Assembly (NCBI RefSeq): GCF_036370855.1
Contig: NC_088106.1
Location: 32,874,501 to 32,938,500, forward strand
Direction: 5' to 3'
Source of the DNA: Dromaius novaehollandiae
Taxonomy: Eukaryota > Chordata > Aves > Casuariiformes > Dromaiidae
Length of the DNA: 64,000 nt
The translations under genes were made by a program, and so were the position numbers. Position 1 is the first letter of the stretch; every line of letters starts with the position of its first letter. Shown here piece by piece: positions 35,201 through 48,300 of this stretch. The notes beneath the pieces are model-generated. The model saw only the letters and a program-made list of their open reading frames with translations. It was not told the DNA's origin and ran no database searches.

Positions 35201-38200
35201 TAACAAGCTATCAGTTGGACTTTGTATTGCTGATCACCACACTTTGAGTCCAGCAGTCCTGCTAGTTTTCCCCCAGTTTTACTGTCCACTCACCTAGTTT
35301 GTATCTTACCAATTTTGCTATTGGATATCTTGCTAAAGTCAAAGTATACAGTCATTTTGCTGTAGAAGGTAATCAGATTGGTCAGTCAGAGGTTGCCCAT
35401 GATAAATCCCTGCTGGCTGTTCCCAGTCGTCATCTTGTCCTTCATGTGCTTGGACATAGCTTTCAAGATTTGTTCCATAACCTTCCCAGGAGCTGATGTT
35501 AGGCTGACCAGTTTGTTGTTCCCTGGATCCTCCTCCTTAAAGATGAGTGTGGTATTTGTCTTCTGCAAAATCTTCAGAAACTTCCTTTGATCACCCCAGC
35601 CTTTCAAGGATGATAGAGAGTGCCTTGCAATGACCTCAGCCAGGTCCCTCAACATGTGTGGATGCATCCTATCTGGTCCTATAGACTTGTATACGTCCAG
35701 ATGGCTTAAGTGCTTCCCTAAATGTATCTTCCTTTACTCTGAGTACTGCTTCACTCCTACCCACTCTACTACTAGGTTTGAGGATCTGGCTGGCTGCAGG
35801 GGCAAACCTTATTGGTGAAAATCTAGGCAAAACAAGCACTGAGTACTTCGGCTTTTTCCATGTCCCTTGGCACTAGGTCCCCTGCCCCACTGAACAGTGG
35901 ATCCACATTTTCTCTAGCCTTTCTTTTGCTGCCAGTGTACTTACAGAAGTACACACTTTTTGTTCTTCATGTTTCTCGCTACTTCCATCTCCAGCTGAAA
36001 ACTTCTTCCCTGCACACCCAATTAATGTCTCTGTATTTCTTCTGGGTAGCTCATGCCTGTTTGTACCTTCTCTGTGCTTCCTTTCTGCATTTGGGCTCAG
36101 TCAGGAGTTTGTTTTTCATCCCTGATGGCCTTCTCTCTTGCTTATTTTGCTTTCTGCACATGGAAATGGCCTGTTTGTGTGCTCTGAGGAAGCTGTCCTT
36201 GAAGATCAACCAGCTTCCAGGGCCCCTTTGCCCTCCAAGGCAGTTTCCCAGGAGATCCTGCCAAACACAGCCCTAAATAAACAGAAATCTGCTTTTCTGA
36301 AGTCCAGAGTTGCAGTTCTATTTGTCTTGTTCAGTTCTCTCCAGATTTTAAACTCTACAGTCTCATGATCACTGCAGACAAGGCTGCCCTGACCTTCATA
36401 TCTTTGACCAATTCTTCCTTGTTTGTGAGTAATAAGTCCAGCAGGGCATCTCCCCTCGCTGGCTCATCAGTCACTTGCGTCAAAGATTTGCCTTCAGCAT
36501 GCTCTGGAAAACTGGATTGCTTGTGCCCAGCAGATATCCACTTGTGCTGGGGCTTTAGGCCGCAGCACACTTGGTCAAGGTTGCCCATGAGTACCAGGGC
36601 CTGCAATTGTGATGCTTCTTCCAGTGGCCTACCTAAGGCTTCATTGACTTCCTCTCCTTTGATTGGGTGGTCTGTAGCAGGTCCTATCACATCGCCCACA
36701 TTAGTTTGTTCTTATAACCTTAATCTCCCAATCGTGTTGCCCCCCCCCCCCCCCCCCCCCCAATTCCAAGGCAAAGCTTTCTGTCCTCCAGCCACTCCTT
36801 TGCAAACAGCACAACTCCCCTTCCTTCTCACCTTCCAGTCTGTCTTTCCTGAGCAACCTGTATCGATCCATTGTAGCTCTGCAGTCTGGCAGGCTATCCC
36901 GCCTCCTCTCTGTAACCTCAATGAGATCGCGGCTCTGCAACTGTGTGTGGACTTGTAATTCTTCCTGTTTGTTTCCTGCGCTGTGCATGTTTGTGTATTT
37001 GGGATAGGCCCCCCATTGTGCCTCTTTCCCAATAGCTTCCCCTATCTTACTATCTCCTGGACGCTTCCTCCCAGCCTCCCTCTTTCACTTCTCTTCAGAT
37101 CATAACCTTTTCCTGATTATACCTAGTTTAAAGCTACCTTCACTAGCTTAATAAGCCTGTTTGCATAAGTACTCTTGCCCCACTTTGTCAGATATATCGC
37201 ATCCATGCTGAGTACGCCCTAGCTCTTGAAAGAGGGTCCTGTGATCACAGAAGCCAAAGCCCTGCCTGTGACAGCAGCCACACAGCCCAGTGTTTGCCGA
37301 CTGCCTGCCTGCATTCATTCCTGTCTAAGTCTATTCCCCTGGCAGGAATGATTGAGGAGATCCTGGCAGCCAGTGCCCTGTATTGCCCCCAGAGCCCTGC
37401 AGTCACTTGATGTATTTAAGATTACCCTGACAGTGTATCACTGGTGTTCATGTGGATAAGCAACACGGAGTAATACAGAGTCAGACAAGCCTGAGCAGTC
37501 AGTCTGCAACATTCTGGATCTGTGTGCCCTGGTAGAAGCCTTAATTTTTCAACAAGATCCAAAAGCTGTAAAGCTTTGTCTTTAGTATCTGGGCTGAAAA
37601 TCTTGGGTAGACTTAGAAAGTGTAGGCTAGGTATTTATAAAGGAGTCTCCAAGGGCCCCAGAAGATCCATAATCCACACTAAAACTGCATGGTATTTCTG
37701 TATGGGAGCAGCTTTCTTTTGGACTGATTTGGTTGGGCTTTGTAACAGCTGCACGGAGACTTGAAAACGTTACTCAGTATTTAAGAGCTGACGGCCTCTG
37801 TAGCAGAGGTGTTAAAGTCATTAGTGCTCCTTGACTTCAGTGAATATGAGAGGTACAGAGCACCTATGAAAATCTATCCCCCCAAAATTATTAGGATTAA
37901 ATTTCCAGATGAAAAAGAGATATCCCAGTTTATCACTTTGTAGGTCTATGCTGACTTAGTGATTTGGCCTGCATCTCTTCTGGTTGTTCTTCCCCTGACC
38001 TTGCATTCTAGCTACCTTGTTTCTTTCTTTCATTCTCATTTATTTCTTTAACCTCAAACTTAGTTCTCTTTGGGACAGAACTTCTGCCTGGACTGGTGCA
38101 AACAACCTGATGTTGGACTCCCAAAGCCAGATTTGATTCTGTTTCTTGAGTTAAGCCCAGAGGAAGCAGCAGTGCGAGGGAACTTCGGGAATGAACGTTA

Positions 38201-40856
38201 TGAGAACAGCTCCTTCCAAAAGAAAGTTCTACAGTCCTTCTATCATCTGATGAAAGACAAGACATTAAACTGGAAGGTGAGGAAATAACCCCAAAGGGGT
38301 GTTTGATGGGCCCTGTTGGGGGGGAGGAGGTTCCGCGCTGCCCCCCCCCCCCCCCCCCACTCCCTCAAAAGCTTTCTGGAAATAGTTTTCTTTCTTAAAA
38401 ACAAACTGACAAACCTAGAAAAAAAGCAGTGAGACACGCATCCGCTCTTCCCTGCCTTGGTTTCCTTGGAATCCTGGAGCATCTGCCATGGACTCTGGAA
38501 ACTTACCAGGTTTTGAGGGCCCTCCTGCAGCTTGGGGCTCCCTTACTGCCAGTCACCTTCCTTCTCATGTGGCCAGCTTCCATCAACATTTGCTGGCTAA
38601 ATATGCCAAAAGTCTCTCCAGATATGTTACGTGTTCTTCCACACTCCTGCATCACTTTTCCTTCTTGTTCATCCCTCAGAGCTATTTGCAAAGGGCTGTA
38701 CAATTGGCAGAATTATCCCTGAAGAGGAAGTATTCCCCATCTATCTTGTGTGTAGATCACCTGATTGAGGCTTTTCTAGCCTGGGCATCCTCTTTACCAT
38801 TTCCATTGCCTTGTCAGTACTCAGTCATGAGATATGGGCAGCATCTTCTGTTTGCTCTGTAGTTTCATGCAGACATAAAAGGGGGTACCTGCCTCAGGTT
38901 ATGGCTAAGTTACTAGTCACTGAAGGCTGGAGATGGACATAGATTTGCCAAACGATCACATTGCATAAGGCAAACGTAATTCTTCACAGTCTGCTTCAGG
39001 TAAACATGGTTCTGTAATATAAAAGAGTTTTTATGTACTGTCAGAACTTGAAGAATCTAAATGTATGACAGTCATCAAGCTAGGAGATGTCATACTTCTA
39101 TTCCAGTAAAAGTTATGCTGGGAAACTGCATTTCCTACATCAAAATGACTAGAAAAATAGGCTGTCAAAAAACATGTACCATAGCTCAAAAACCAGACTG
39201 ATTTAATAAAAACAAACATGCTATCACATGAGAAAATATGAAATTTATGCATAGTCTGCAAAACCTTCCCCCCCACCCCGATATTCCAACAGTGGAACAC
39301 ATTTCTCTTATTACCTGTCATCTGTTATTTCTCTTGTTTCCTATCCATTACTTGAAAGGAATTCCCATTCATGTCTGTTTAAAAAATACCCCAAATTGAA
39401 CAACTATCAGATGACCAAGAAAATGATTAAATAGGTAAAAAGTGTCCCTGAAGAGGCACTGAAATCCAGTTTCAGTACACAGTAAAGGTATAGTTAGTGT
39501 TCCTGGCTATTTCCCCTTTGATATCAGGTAAGAATAATGGCCAACAGACATTGGCAGAGAACTGTTTGGTCCAAGACATGAAACACAGTTCAGTACCATC
39601 AATTACAAAACTAAACCAAGAGATCAGCAGTCTGCTTGAGGATGTTGTGTGAGTACAAAGCAAAGCTGGGATCATTGGTTAAGCTGTAATGGAAAGGCTA
39701 CCATTTAACCATGAAGTGTATTTATAGCATCTCCTCACAGCCTGCTGCTTCTTATCAGTGTCATGTGGTCCAGTACTGCATAGGTCATTGACAAATGTGC
39801 ACCTGTTCAAATCTTTTCATTAAATCCTTTCTTCACCTGGGTCACTCCTAAATAATCTTAAAGCCATGGAAACAAATGTTACTCTTCGCAGTTGTTGTCA
39901 ATTTGCAGTGATATATACCTGCAATTCCAGAGTGACAAGTTTTGTTGTCAAAAACAATTATTTTACCTGATATTGTGAAAACCATCACTATTTAGAATTT
40001 CTCCTGATAAATACAAGCTCATTGGAATTTAACTTTGATGGCAGGCCTCTTTGCTTGACTGCTCTTCTATTGCCTCGTGGTTTCTGTAAAGGTGAAAAGC
40101 AGCCTGTTGCCTGAGAAGGAGGGTACATAAAATGATTTGGTATATGTGACCCAAGTTCCCTCAACCATACAGTAGCAATGCTACTATTCTTAAATGTCAG
40201 GCTTAAATCACCATGTTCTGAGAGCTGTAGTCAGTGAACCAAAACAGCATAGCACTATCACCTTTACTGACTTCAGCTTGCAGGGTTTAAAAAAAGGACA
40301 CCCCCCCACCCCCCCCCCCAAATCTACAGCTGGAAAAAGGTTCTTAAATTTGTGGATGAGGTTTACACTGAAGAACCATTGATGGATCAATACACTGAAG
40401 TTTCAATGGGACTACAGTGCTGGGTTAAGAATGTTTATCTGACTTTAGGTCACGTACCTCAAAAACTGTCAGAAAACTACATACAGCAGCAGCAGTTTCT
40501 TCTGTTTCCCTTCATTTGGCTCCAGATTGACTTGTTAAATGTCTGTTGTTAAATAAAATAGGTTTTCCAATTCTACAGTAGAAATAGTGCACAAGAGGTG
40601 TAATTAGCTCCTGTCATTGCTGGTGAACAGTAACAATGTTGAACAAAGCTGGGAGCAGAAGTAAGAGCAAGGTAGATTTTTCTCATTTAGTGCTGGAAAT
40701 GAGGAATGTGTTTCTAATTTTTTTTTTTTTTTGTCTTGGAAACAGACAATGGATGCTTCAAAGAGCATAGAAGACTTGCACATAGAAATTAAGTCTGTTG
40801 CAGAGAAAACCATGAAGGACATTCAGAATAAACCTCTAGGAGAACTCTGGAAATGA
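31887..40856 (+). CDS. DTYMK: Thymidylate kinase (5 coding exons, 212 aa)
   Basis: Thymidylate kinase phosphorylates dTMP to dTDP with ATP, the step where salvage and de novo dTTP synthesis meet. Exons are 31887-32016, 32262-32370, 33773-33863, 38079-38276 and 40746-40856; they join in frame to 212 aa, the human length. The P-loop is [11 protein letters not shown] (residues 11-21), and the start [13 protein letters not shown] matches human [23 protein letters not shown] follows (about 74-82), then the family DRY motif ([10 protein letters not shown]96-R97-Y98). Next come [14 protein letters not shown] and the LID segment around FGNERYEN. The C-terminus is PLGELWK. A GTG 12 bases upstream is in frame but is not a credible start. 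Exon 4 opens at AAC after GGGACAG. The long third intron holds a CR1 element. All catalytic motifs are intact. Confidence 0.98.
32127..32139 (+). repeat. G13 homopolymer
   Basis: Thirteen consecutive G residues lie in DTYMK intron 1, within the CpG island. It is one of several long G or C runs in the window and could vary in length or be miscalled. Confidence 0.85.
34243..37520 (-). mobile_element. CR1 LINE, long degraded copy (about 3.3 kb)
   Basis: This copy is antisense to DTYMK, within intron 3. The 3' end (plus view) is GAATCATAGAACC at 34246, the CR1 tail type. Going 5' on the minus strand, the RT C-terminal region has CVQF near 34,720, and the RT active-site region reads KFVDDTK at about 35,086-35,108 where the family norm is FADD. 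A frame of 93 codons at 35667-35386 shows [21 protein letters not shown], the central RT palm. The endonuclease end lies at 36699-36355 ([20 protein letters not shown] and [13 protein letters not shown]). Sequence up to about 37,520 resembles the CR1 region upstream of ORF2. Against roughly 4.5 kb for a complete CR1 it is 5'-truncated, and ORF2 is split into several frames by many stops and shifts, so it is an old dead copy. It includes a C22 run. Confidence 0.93.
36740..36761 (+). repeat. C22 homopolymer
   Basis: Twenty-two consecutive C residues interrupt the CR1 copy in DTYMK intron 3. On the CR1 strand this is a glycine run, probably expanded from a GGA/GGG-rich spot in the endonuclease part of the element. 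Confidence 0.85.
38318..38358 (+). repeat. G7 and C18 tracts downstream of the DTYMK exon 4 donor
   Basis: A G7 run (38318-38324) and a C18 run (38341-38358) lie 42-82 bases after the exon 4 splice donor. They are separated by 16 bases, so the transcript could fold them into a GC hairpin. The C run is also a possible binding site for poly(C)-binding proteins. No function is shown. Confidence 0.8.
40301..40319 (+). repeat. C7-A-C11 tract
   Basis: Two C runs separated by one A lie in DTYMK intron 4, about 430 bases before exon 5. They resemble the other C tracts in this gene. Confidence 0.85.
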
Positions 40857-41340
40857 AACTTGATACAGGCTATTATCTTCTATACCTAAGGGAAAACTCA
40901 CCTTCTGCATCTTCCATGGTAGGATGACTTCCCTGCATCACCTCCCAGTAACTACAGTGCAGATCACTTATATTCTCGTGTGTCCCATATGATGCTAGAG
41001 TCCTTGTGGTTTTATCTGATTCTCCTCTCCCTTCTGCATTGTCCCTTCTGTATTTGTAAATGCGCATGTTATCTTTCCTCATGAAAACCTCCCTACCTCA
41101 GGTAGGGTCTCTTCTGTTCTCAGCAGTGCTCAGTGCTGTAGTGCAGATAAGGGTACTGAGTCCAAAGCTCTTCCTGGGACATGCATAGCAGCAACAGGTG
41201 GGGAACAACTTTCTTGTACATGACATTTCAGAAAACTACAATGTTTTTGATTATTCTGCCTCTTTAATGTAATGTATACCCTGTGCTGAAACCAGTTTAT
41301 AGAGAACTTGCTAATAAATTATTTTTTTTAAATGTTTTGT
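40857..41340 (+). terminator. DTYMK: DTYMK 3'UTR and poly(A) signal
   Basis: The 3'UTR begins after the TGA at 40854-40856. A canonical AATAAA stands at 41313-41318, followed by T-rich and then TGTTTTGTACAG sequence typical of a downstream element. Cleavage is expected near 41,335, giving a 3'UTR of about 480 bases. Confidence 0.8.
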
Positions 41341-44300
41341 ACAGTAGCAAAAGTGCATTTTTGAATATGATCCTTATTCTAGAAGGATATATGGGAGGTG
41401 AAGGTGCAGTGGTTCAGGCACTAAATTCAGGGAGAGTTATGTTTGCTAAAACTGTGGAATGAGCAGAACAGAGATGAATTCATCTCCAAGTCTGTTCCCC
41501 AGATCTTCAGTGAGAAAGATAAAGAGATTGAGTTGCTGTTAGCAAGAACAAAATACTAAATAGGAGTCTGAAATAAATACATTAGCTCATGACAAGACCA
41601 ATTCAAAGGGTGAGTTCTACCCAACTTACTTTAGACTGGTGAAGTTACTCATGTGGCCAAGATCAGAGAAATAGTCAGCAGTGACACCTACATAGACTAA
41701 AAGTGCAATTTAAACAGCCCAAAAGAGGCTGCCAAACAAGAGCACCTACGCAGTCTGACCTTGCCTAACTTTCTCAGGCTGTACCATTCTGATTACTACA
41801 CAAAGGTGATGCTTCTAGGATAGTCTGGGTTGTTACAATAAAGCTCTGATTTATAAAATTAAAATGGTGATAAGAGTTTGGCACTTGATTATATTAATAA
41901 TTCTTTTAAGTCTTCATCAATAAAAATGCAATAATTTGGAAAAAAATAAATAGAACCAATTGCAAGGCATATTGATATGGAGATGACCAACAGAGTTAAT
42001 TACCTGCAGGATACTTAGCTCTCACTTTCTAGCAATATGGACTGGACTGCTCTCTAAGCTGGCCCCGACAGAAACTAAAGCCTGCTCTAACTTAGAGAGG
42101 CTGACTGAATTCTTCCACCATTGGGAGAGGAAGGTAAACGCCTAAAACAAAATTGTTAATGCAAATATCAGCTGAAATAGTGTAAGCGCCTGCCTTCACT
42201 CTGCATCTGTGCAGTAGCAGGAACACTTTTGAAGGAGAGGAACACCTTTAACACACTGAATATGGCCCTTGGTTTCAATTCCAGCAGTTCTATAAGATTC
42301 AGAGAAGTTATTTAATTCATCTTAGCTTTAGGTTCCTGACTATAAAAAGAGAGTAATACCTGTTAAAGGTATAAGAAAGTGCAAGTAAGCTAAGTTTAGC
42401 TCTATTATCAGGGTCATGTTAACACTCAGGTAAGTGCTATCTACTGAGCTGTCCTTATACTAAGGACCTCACAATGAACATATGAACATGAAATAACTAT
42501 GTCCTTTCTTGGCTGAATGCTGACTGGCAGCAGCTTGTACAAATCAAGAGGGAGAGATGTGTCAAGGATGACTAGGCCTCAACAAAAAGTACCTGCTAAT
42601 GGCAACAGAGGAGTTACAGCCTTCTGGTTGAAGTGCTCTATACTGGTGTCACATGGCAAAATGGGACAGGCAGGTGCTGAGCTGACTACAGATTTATTTT
42701 TGTAAAGTTGCTGCTGCAGAGCTTGTGTTTAAAAGGCTACCTAGAAATTACAGAAACAGACTCCATGAAAAGCTGTCAGTTAAATAGCTAAACAGAGGCC
42801 ATACAATCTTGAGGGAAGTTTCACCAACTGAAACCCAATCTGAACTTCTCTGCCTCTGCTTGGCTTTCCCCCTGCTACCCTCATATACATGCATAGCAGA
42901 GACTCACCAAAAAAGCATGTCCTGCCTTGGAGAAACCGAAGTGCTGCTCAGAAGCAGGGAGATGCTGAGCTGCTCAATAGGCGCTGTCCTTCACTATTAT
43001 TGTATTGCTCCCTGTTCATTCAGGTAACTTTTAAGTATTCAACTAGCAGAACTGCACTAGAGAAGCAGTGTTTCCTCTCTGCCAACCCAAGATTTTTTGA
43101 CATCATGAGGAAGCACCGCTAAGTAAATCCTCTGAGCAAACCTCTGAGCACCGCTAAGCAAACACTCTATCCAGAGCAGGCATCCCATATATTCTTCTGC
43201 ACCCCCTGTGGCAATCTTGCTGAAAACAGGCTTTGGATGCACAGAACATGTTGCCATGCCAAGGACAAGCCTGAGGGTGTTCACCTTCTTGGGTGAGGAA
43301 CATCAACTTTGTTACCACCAACTGCAATCGCCAGCAACCAGCCTGGATTCTGTCAGATGCACCAAAGAGAAGATAAAGTTATTGTACGCAATTCAACTTT
43401 TGCTCCCATCTGCCTTCATTGCCCTAAAAGGATAAAAATAGCTGAGCTGCAATTGTTTTAAGAGTATTCCAAACTGCACTGCAGGGTTACCAGATACTGT
43501 CCCCCTCCCACCTTTGATTAATGTGCAAGAACATTGGGAAAGACAAAAGATTTTAGATCCATTTATTCAGATACAAATTGAAAGCGGATGAATGGAGCAC
43601 AGCCCCACCTCCTCTGCTGCCTCCTCCCCTAACTACAAGAGAGGAGAGAAGCAGTCCAAGCAGCAAGTAATAATTTAGTGACAGAAGCATTGCGGTTTCA
43701 AGTTCAAACCTTTGCTTTTTGATGGCATAGGGACAATTAAGAGCATCAGTAGGTCAGTCACGGAGAAATGGGTCATTTCTAGCCAGTTGTCACTACCTTT
43801 GGTCACAAAAGCATCAACTGGCAGGTTCTGATCCTAGATGTACAAAACAAAGCTTTGTAAACAGAATGCAGCCTGCAGCATGCACTAAGGAAACTACTTC
43901 AGCAACTCTGTTCAGTTTGCATTAAGATAACTCTCCTCCACAGTTAATCTTTATCTGAATTCTGTTTATGCAGATAAGGACCACAGGCAGACCTGTTATC
44001 TTAAAGTAGCTAAAATTTCCAGTATAAGTGTGTTGGACCTTTTCATGGCATTCTGTCTTTGCTGACCTCTTTGGGATGATTACTTGAAATGAATTTCTCC
44101 AGACTAGTTCCTAGAGTACATTTGTGCACACGCTGTGAGGAGGATGAATCTCCAGAAGAGCAAACGAAAAGGTACTAACGCAGCTATGGGGCCTAATGAA
44201 CCTTCAGGCCCTTTTCTCATTTGGAAAGGGAGTATCTAACAGGAAGAGCTGGAGAAACTGCTGAACATACCACAGAGGATACTTCGAGAATTTTATAGCC

Positions 44301-44500
44301 CACACTTTTGGTACCAGCCGGATTAATTCACTAGACTCCCATGCCAGCACACTGGGGCACAGGCACAAGCAGTCCCATGACTGGTAGATTCTTAGCTGTC
44401 CTGTTCTGCCCTCTCCCTTCTGTGGACTATTTTTTTTTCCATGGCTATAGAATCCAGTTCTCTGCTCAAAGCAGCTTCCATGAAGACAATTTCTGTAGAG
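41341..44500. other. Gap between the convergent DTYMK and ATG4B 3' ends
   Basis: I see no exon, RNA gene or recognisable transposon in these 3.2 kb. Short local duplications occur, for example CTCTGAGCA and ACCGCTAAG words around 43,115-43,165. TTTATT on the plus strand at about 42,692 and 43,563 could serve as distal poly(A) signals for ATG4B, in which case part of this gap would be 3'UTR. Confidence 0.5.
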
Positions 44501-44504
44501 ATTA

Positions 44505-45321
44505 ATCTGTCACAGAATCATAATATTTTATTAACTCACTGAGCGAGAACACACATTTTCTGTTTTCTTCCCCTTCTTCTTGCTGCTATTTAAACTGAGG
44601 TTATGATGTTCCTCCCCAGTTGGATGAATATGCTCCAAACTTTCCCAGACAGCCTTTTGCTTATTGAATTGCCAGCCATCTATCTCATAAGTTACCCCAA
44701 CTGCCTTTTGATAGGATGTGAGCAGGAAAGGAGTACAGCACCTGCAAGGAAGTGCTATTATGCAAAGCATAATGAGGAATTTTACTGTAGGAAACATGGC
44801 CATCCACACTCTGAGGGCTTCATAGATGTCTGCCTGTGATGTGCGTCTACTGTTAATATACATCGTTAGGTGCAGTCCAAGTTGGCCACTGAGAAGCCAC
44901 TAAAGGAATTAAATGTACATTTCACCTGCTAAATGAGGGGTGGCTATTTAAGCTTCACAGGGGAGTCCCCATGTAAGGATTTAGCTCTCTAAGGGTTTCT
45001 GCTGCTCCCCCAGAAGGCCAGCTGACCTGCTTTTGTAACAAATAGGCTTTGAACTCCTAGGCACCACTGCATCCACTTCCAGCAAGTGCTGAGAAATCCT
45101 GACTCCAGCCAGTAGGGCTCTAACACCCACTTGGTTCTTCATCCCAACGCAGACAATGCACACTCCATTGAGAGGCTGCACAGAATGCCAGGATGGACAA
45201 GAGGCAGGGATGGCAGCAAGCGCCTATGAAAACTGGTAGCCTGAGGCTCTCGAAGGAGCTTCCCTCCCCCCCTCTTCCCCGCACATAACACAAATTTGCA
45301 GAGTCAGTTTCCTGTTTGCTT
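44505..45321 (-). terminator. ATG4B: ATG4B 3'UTR and probable poly(A) site
   Basis: Downstream of the ATG4B stop the minus strand reaches AATAAA at 44532-44527 (TTTATT on plus), followed by TGATTCTGTGACAG. This implies a 3'UTR of about 0.8 kb. More distal signals exist, so this may be the proximal site of several. Confidence 0.6.
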
Positions 45322-48300
45322 TCAAAGGGATAAGATTTCGAAGTCTTCATCTTCTGAGTCAAAGAACCTTTCCAATCTGTCGGCATCGGAGGAGTCTGCA
45401 AGAGAAAAAGAGAGCACCACCTCCATGGAACATACTGGCTGCTTTGCATCGTAATAATACCAGCAGCTGGATGACAGCAGGACTGGAGTCACAGGCCTGC
45501 ATGTGCAAGAGGCACCATGACACACCTGAGCGAAAGCTCTGAGGGGGGATGAGAACTGGCACGTGTCAGTAGCTAGGACAATGCAGTGGAGAGAATTACG
45601 TGGTGCACAATAGATACACCAGGTTTCACAGATCCTGGCACAACCCTAGTGCAGTGCAACTTTCTGTTGTGACTGTTCTTTGTACAGTTCTTCCTGTGCA
45701 GCAGCTCTGTATCAGAAGAATACAGTTCTGCCTGAAGAGGCTTAGATGGGAGAACTTGCTCAGGTGTGGATTAATATCCACTAAGACTCACAGCCCAATT
45801 AAGTCATATGGGAACATTTATTTTTCCATGTACTAGAATGTGTGGCTCATTTTCTGCTATAGTTGCTTTTGATCCAAAGAGAGCAAAAGTAATTGCACAA
45901 CTTGCCAGAGGCTGTCACTCAGCTGAAACCAACTGTTCTATCATAGAAGACATTTGCCAGTTACCCCAAGAACTGATTATAGTATACTCATATGAGCATT
46001 GTTTTGCCTCATTGCACCCTGTTCCCTTTTCTGCTTTTCTTTGTCACTCACGTCCCCTCCCAAAAGCAATTGATACATTCCATTTTGCAAGGGAGGGGAT
46101 CATATTTGCTCCCTCACTTCCATTCTTCCAACTCCATGGTGAAGAGGAGCACACACCTACAGGGGAAGCAGCTTTACCATAGGGGAAATTCAGGTGAGAG
46201 GGTAGGGGCAAGGCTGGGAAGTAAAGAAATCTCTATTAGCTCAGGCTTCAAGAAAGCATGCATTAGATTTGGTAAGAAACAGCCAGCCAAAAACTAAACT
46301 GCAATAGTTGATTGTTGGGAACAGAGGAACACAAGGCTACAAACCCCTCCATGCATTTTGTAACAAACTGTTTAATCCTGTGATGGTGTGCACGAATGCA
46401 CAATCAAACAGGAGTGCTCATGGGTGCTGGCAGTGCAACTTCCAGAGATGCTTCTCAGAGGAGTTGCCCCCTTCACCTAAGTAAAATAGAGGAGTTCCCA
46501 ACCAATCGGGGAAAATGAGAACAAGGGACTGGACATTCACGAGAGTGGGAACATCATTAATCCCTCTAGCGAGAGCTAGGATGGTAAGAGAAACAGAATG
46601 GCCATAATAGATGGGAGAGAGCCTACAACCTAAAGCAGGGGGAGGGAAGTAAAAGACAAGTAGCCCATTACGAAAACATTTTTAAAAGGGAAAAAAGGCA
46701 GCAATTAGGAATAATTTAATAAAGACAAGGATCAATAGACAGTTTAAGGGAATTGAATACTCCTGGAGGAAGGGGCAGAGTGAGATAAGAAAGGCTTTGA
46801 AAGATCATGCTAAGAGAGACAAGGAGATAAAGAGAAATAGCAAGGAAGGACTGAGTGCAAGACACAAGTGACAGGACACAAACAATGCCTGGTGATAGGG
46901 GAAGTTTATCCACACATACTCACTCCACTCAGCAGAAGCTGTAAATGGCTCTTTATCTCCTGCAATGTTCATGCCCATTATTAACACAATAAACTGAGCC
47001 TAACAGCAGAGATACTGCCCAGCACTTGTTCTTTTTTACATCATCAGGGCTAAGCACTGGTAGTGGCACATGCAAGAGGAAGGAATCCCTCACACTGGAA
47101 CTAAATTTGACCAGCACTGTCTTTAACTGTTTCCAGTACCCAGAAGCTCAATGGTTCTCAGCCTTTTCAATGGACCCTTACAATTTTTCCAATTATTCCT
47201 TTAGAAATCATAGGTTCATATTACTGTAACGGCTTGTGAATTTGCTTTTTCCAGTCAGCATTCACAGGCTTAACCTGAAAATAATCCTGAGATACTGAGA
47301 TACGTTCAAAGCCGAAAGAACTAGATCAATTGACCTAAGAACTCCAGATCAAACTCTAGGCCAAACAGGAACAAACCAGAAGTCACTGTGCAATTCCACA
47401 CATTTTCAGAAAACTCACCCTTAGCTCTGCCTCCCTGCGTTGCCTTACCTGGTGTGAGATTCAGAACATCAGGGTTGGAGAAATGTGATGGCTGGCGTTC
47501 TACCAGCTCAAACATTGGCAATGCTCCTCTTACCAGGCACAGCTGTGGAGGAAGAGCAGAACTGTGAGAACAAACACCTCTGTACTCAAGGTGTTCTGAG
47601 TCTAAGAGGAGATACCAATCTGTTGGACTTCAGTGCAGCTGAAAAAACGTTTCTGAAATCTTTGATTCATATCAGCAGCAGAATTTCAGAGCTATTTTTT
47701 TTCTGGTGCTTTAAGATACTATTTCTGTACTCTTTAAAATGGGATCATGCTACAGAGAACATGCCGTCTGTGTGGAATTCTGGAAATAAGACAATAACCT
47801 GTGTTCCTTTCCCAGAGATATGCTTGAACACAAACCTTTTTGATTTGCTGGCACCAATCATTAAAGTCCTCCTCTGTGTTGCAGAAAAAGCCCTGAAAAA
47901 AAGAATTTTATATCTTTGTATGATTATAGACTGATCATTTCAGTCAGAAGGCCTTATATTAATGCCAAGCAACATGACCAGGACTGCAAGCAGTTACACC
48001 ACTTCTAATTACCTTCCTTTAAACCATAGATTACACTGCCCTGCTAACCTGAAGACTCCCCATAGACTCATGTAACCAGACTACCCAAGTGCTGGAAGCA
48101 TCAATGTAATAGTCTGCTCTTCAGCAGAAGGAATCTTGGATAGAAACAGTCCATTGGAAACAAAGGGCAATCATCTCAGATTCAACAGAAAGCAGAAAGC
48201 ACATCGAATCCAGCAGCGCAACTGGATTCAGATCAGTCCTTCAAAAGGAAGGAAAGCCCAGACTAAAGAGACTTGAGAGGAGGAGACCCATGGAGAATGT

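Noticed and set aside
34800-36960. Apparent gene-like frames on the plus strand (62-197 codons)
   Set aside because: They are antisense readings of the CR1 reverse transcriptase and endonuclease region, not host genes.
44505-44530. CACAGAATCATAA resembling a CR1 tail
   Set aside because: The flanking sequence does not continue into CR1 on either side. It overlaps the ATG4B poly(A) signal region, so the match is likely chance.
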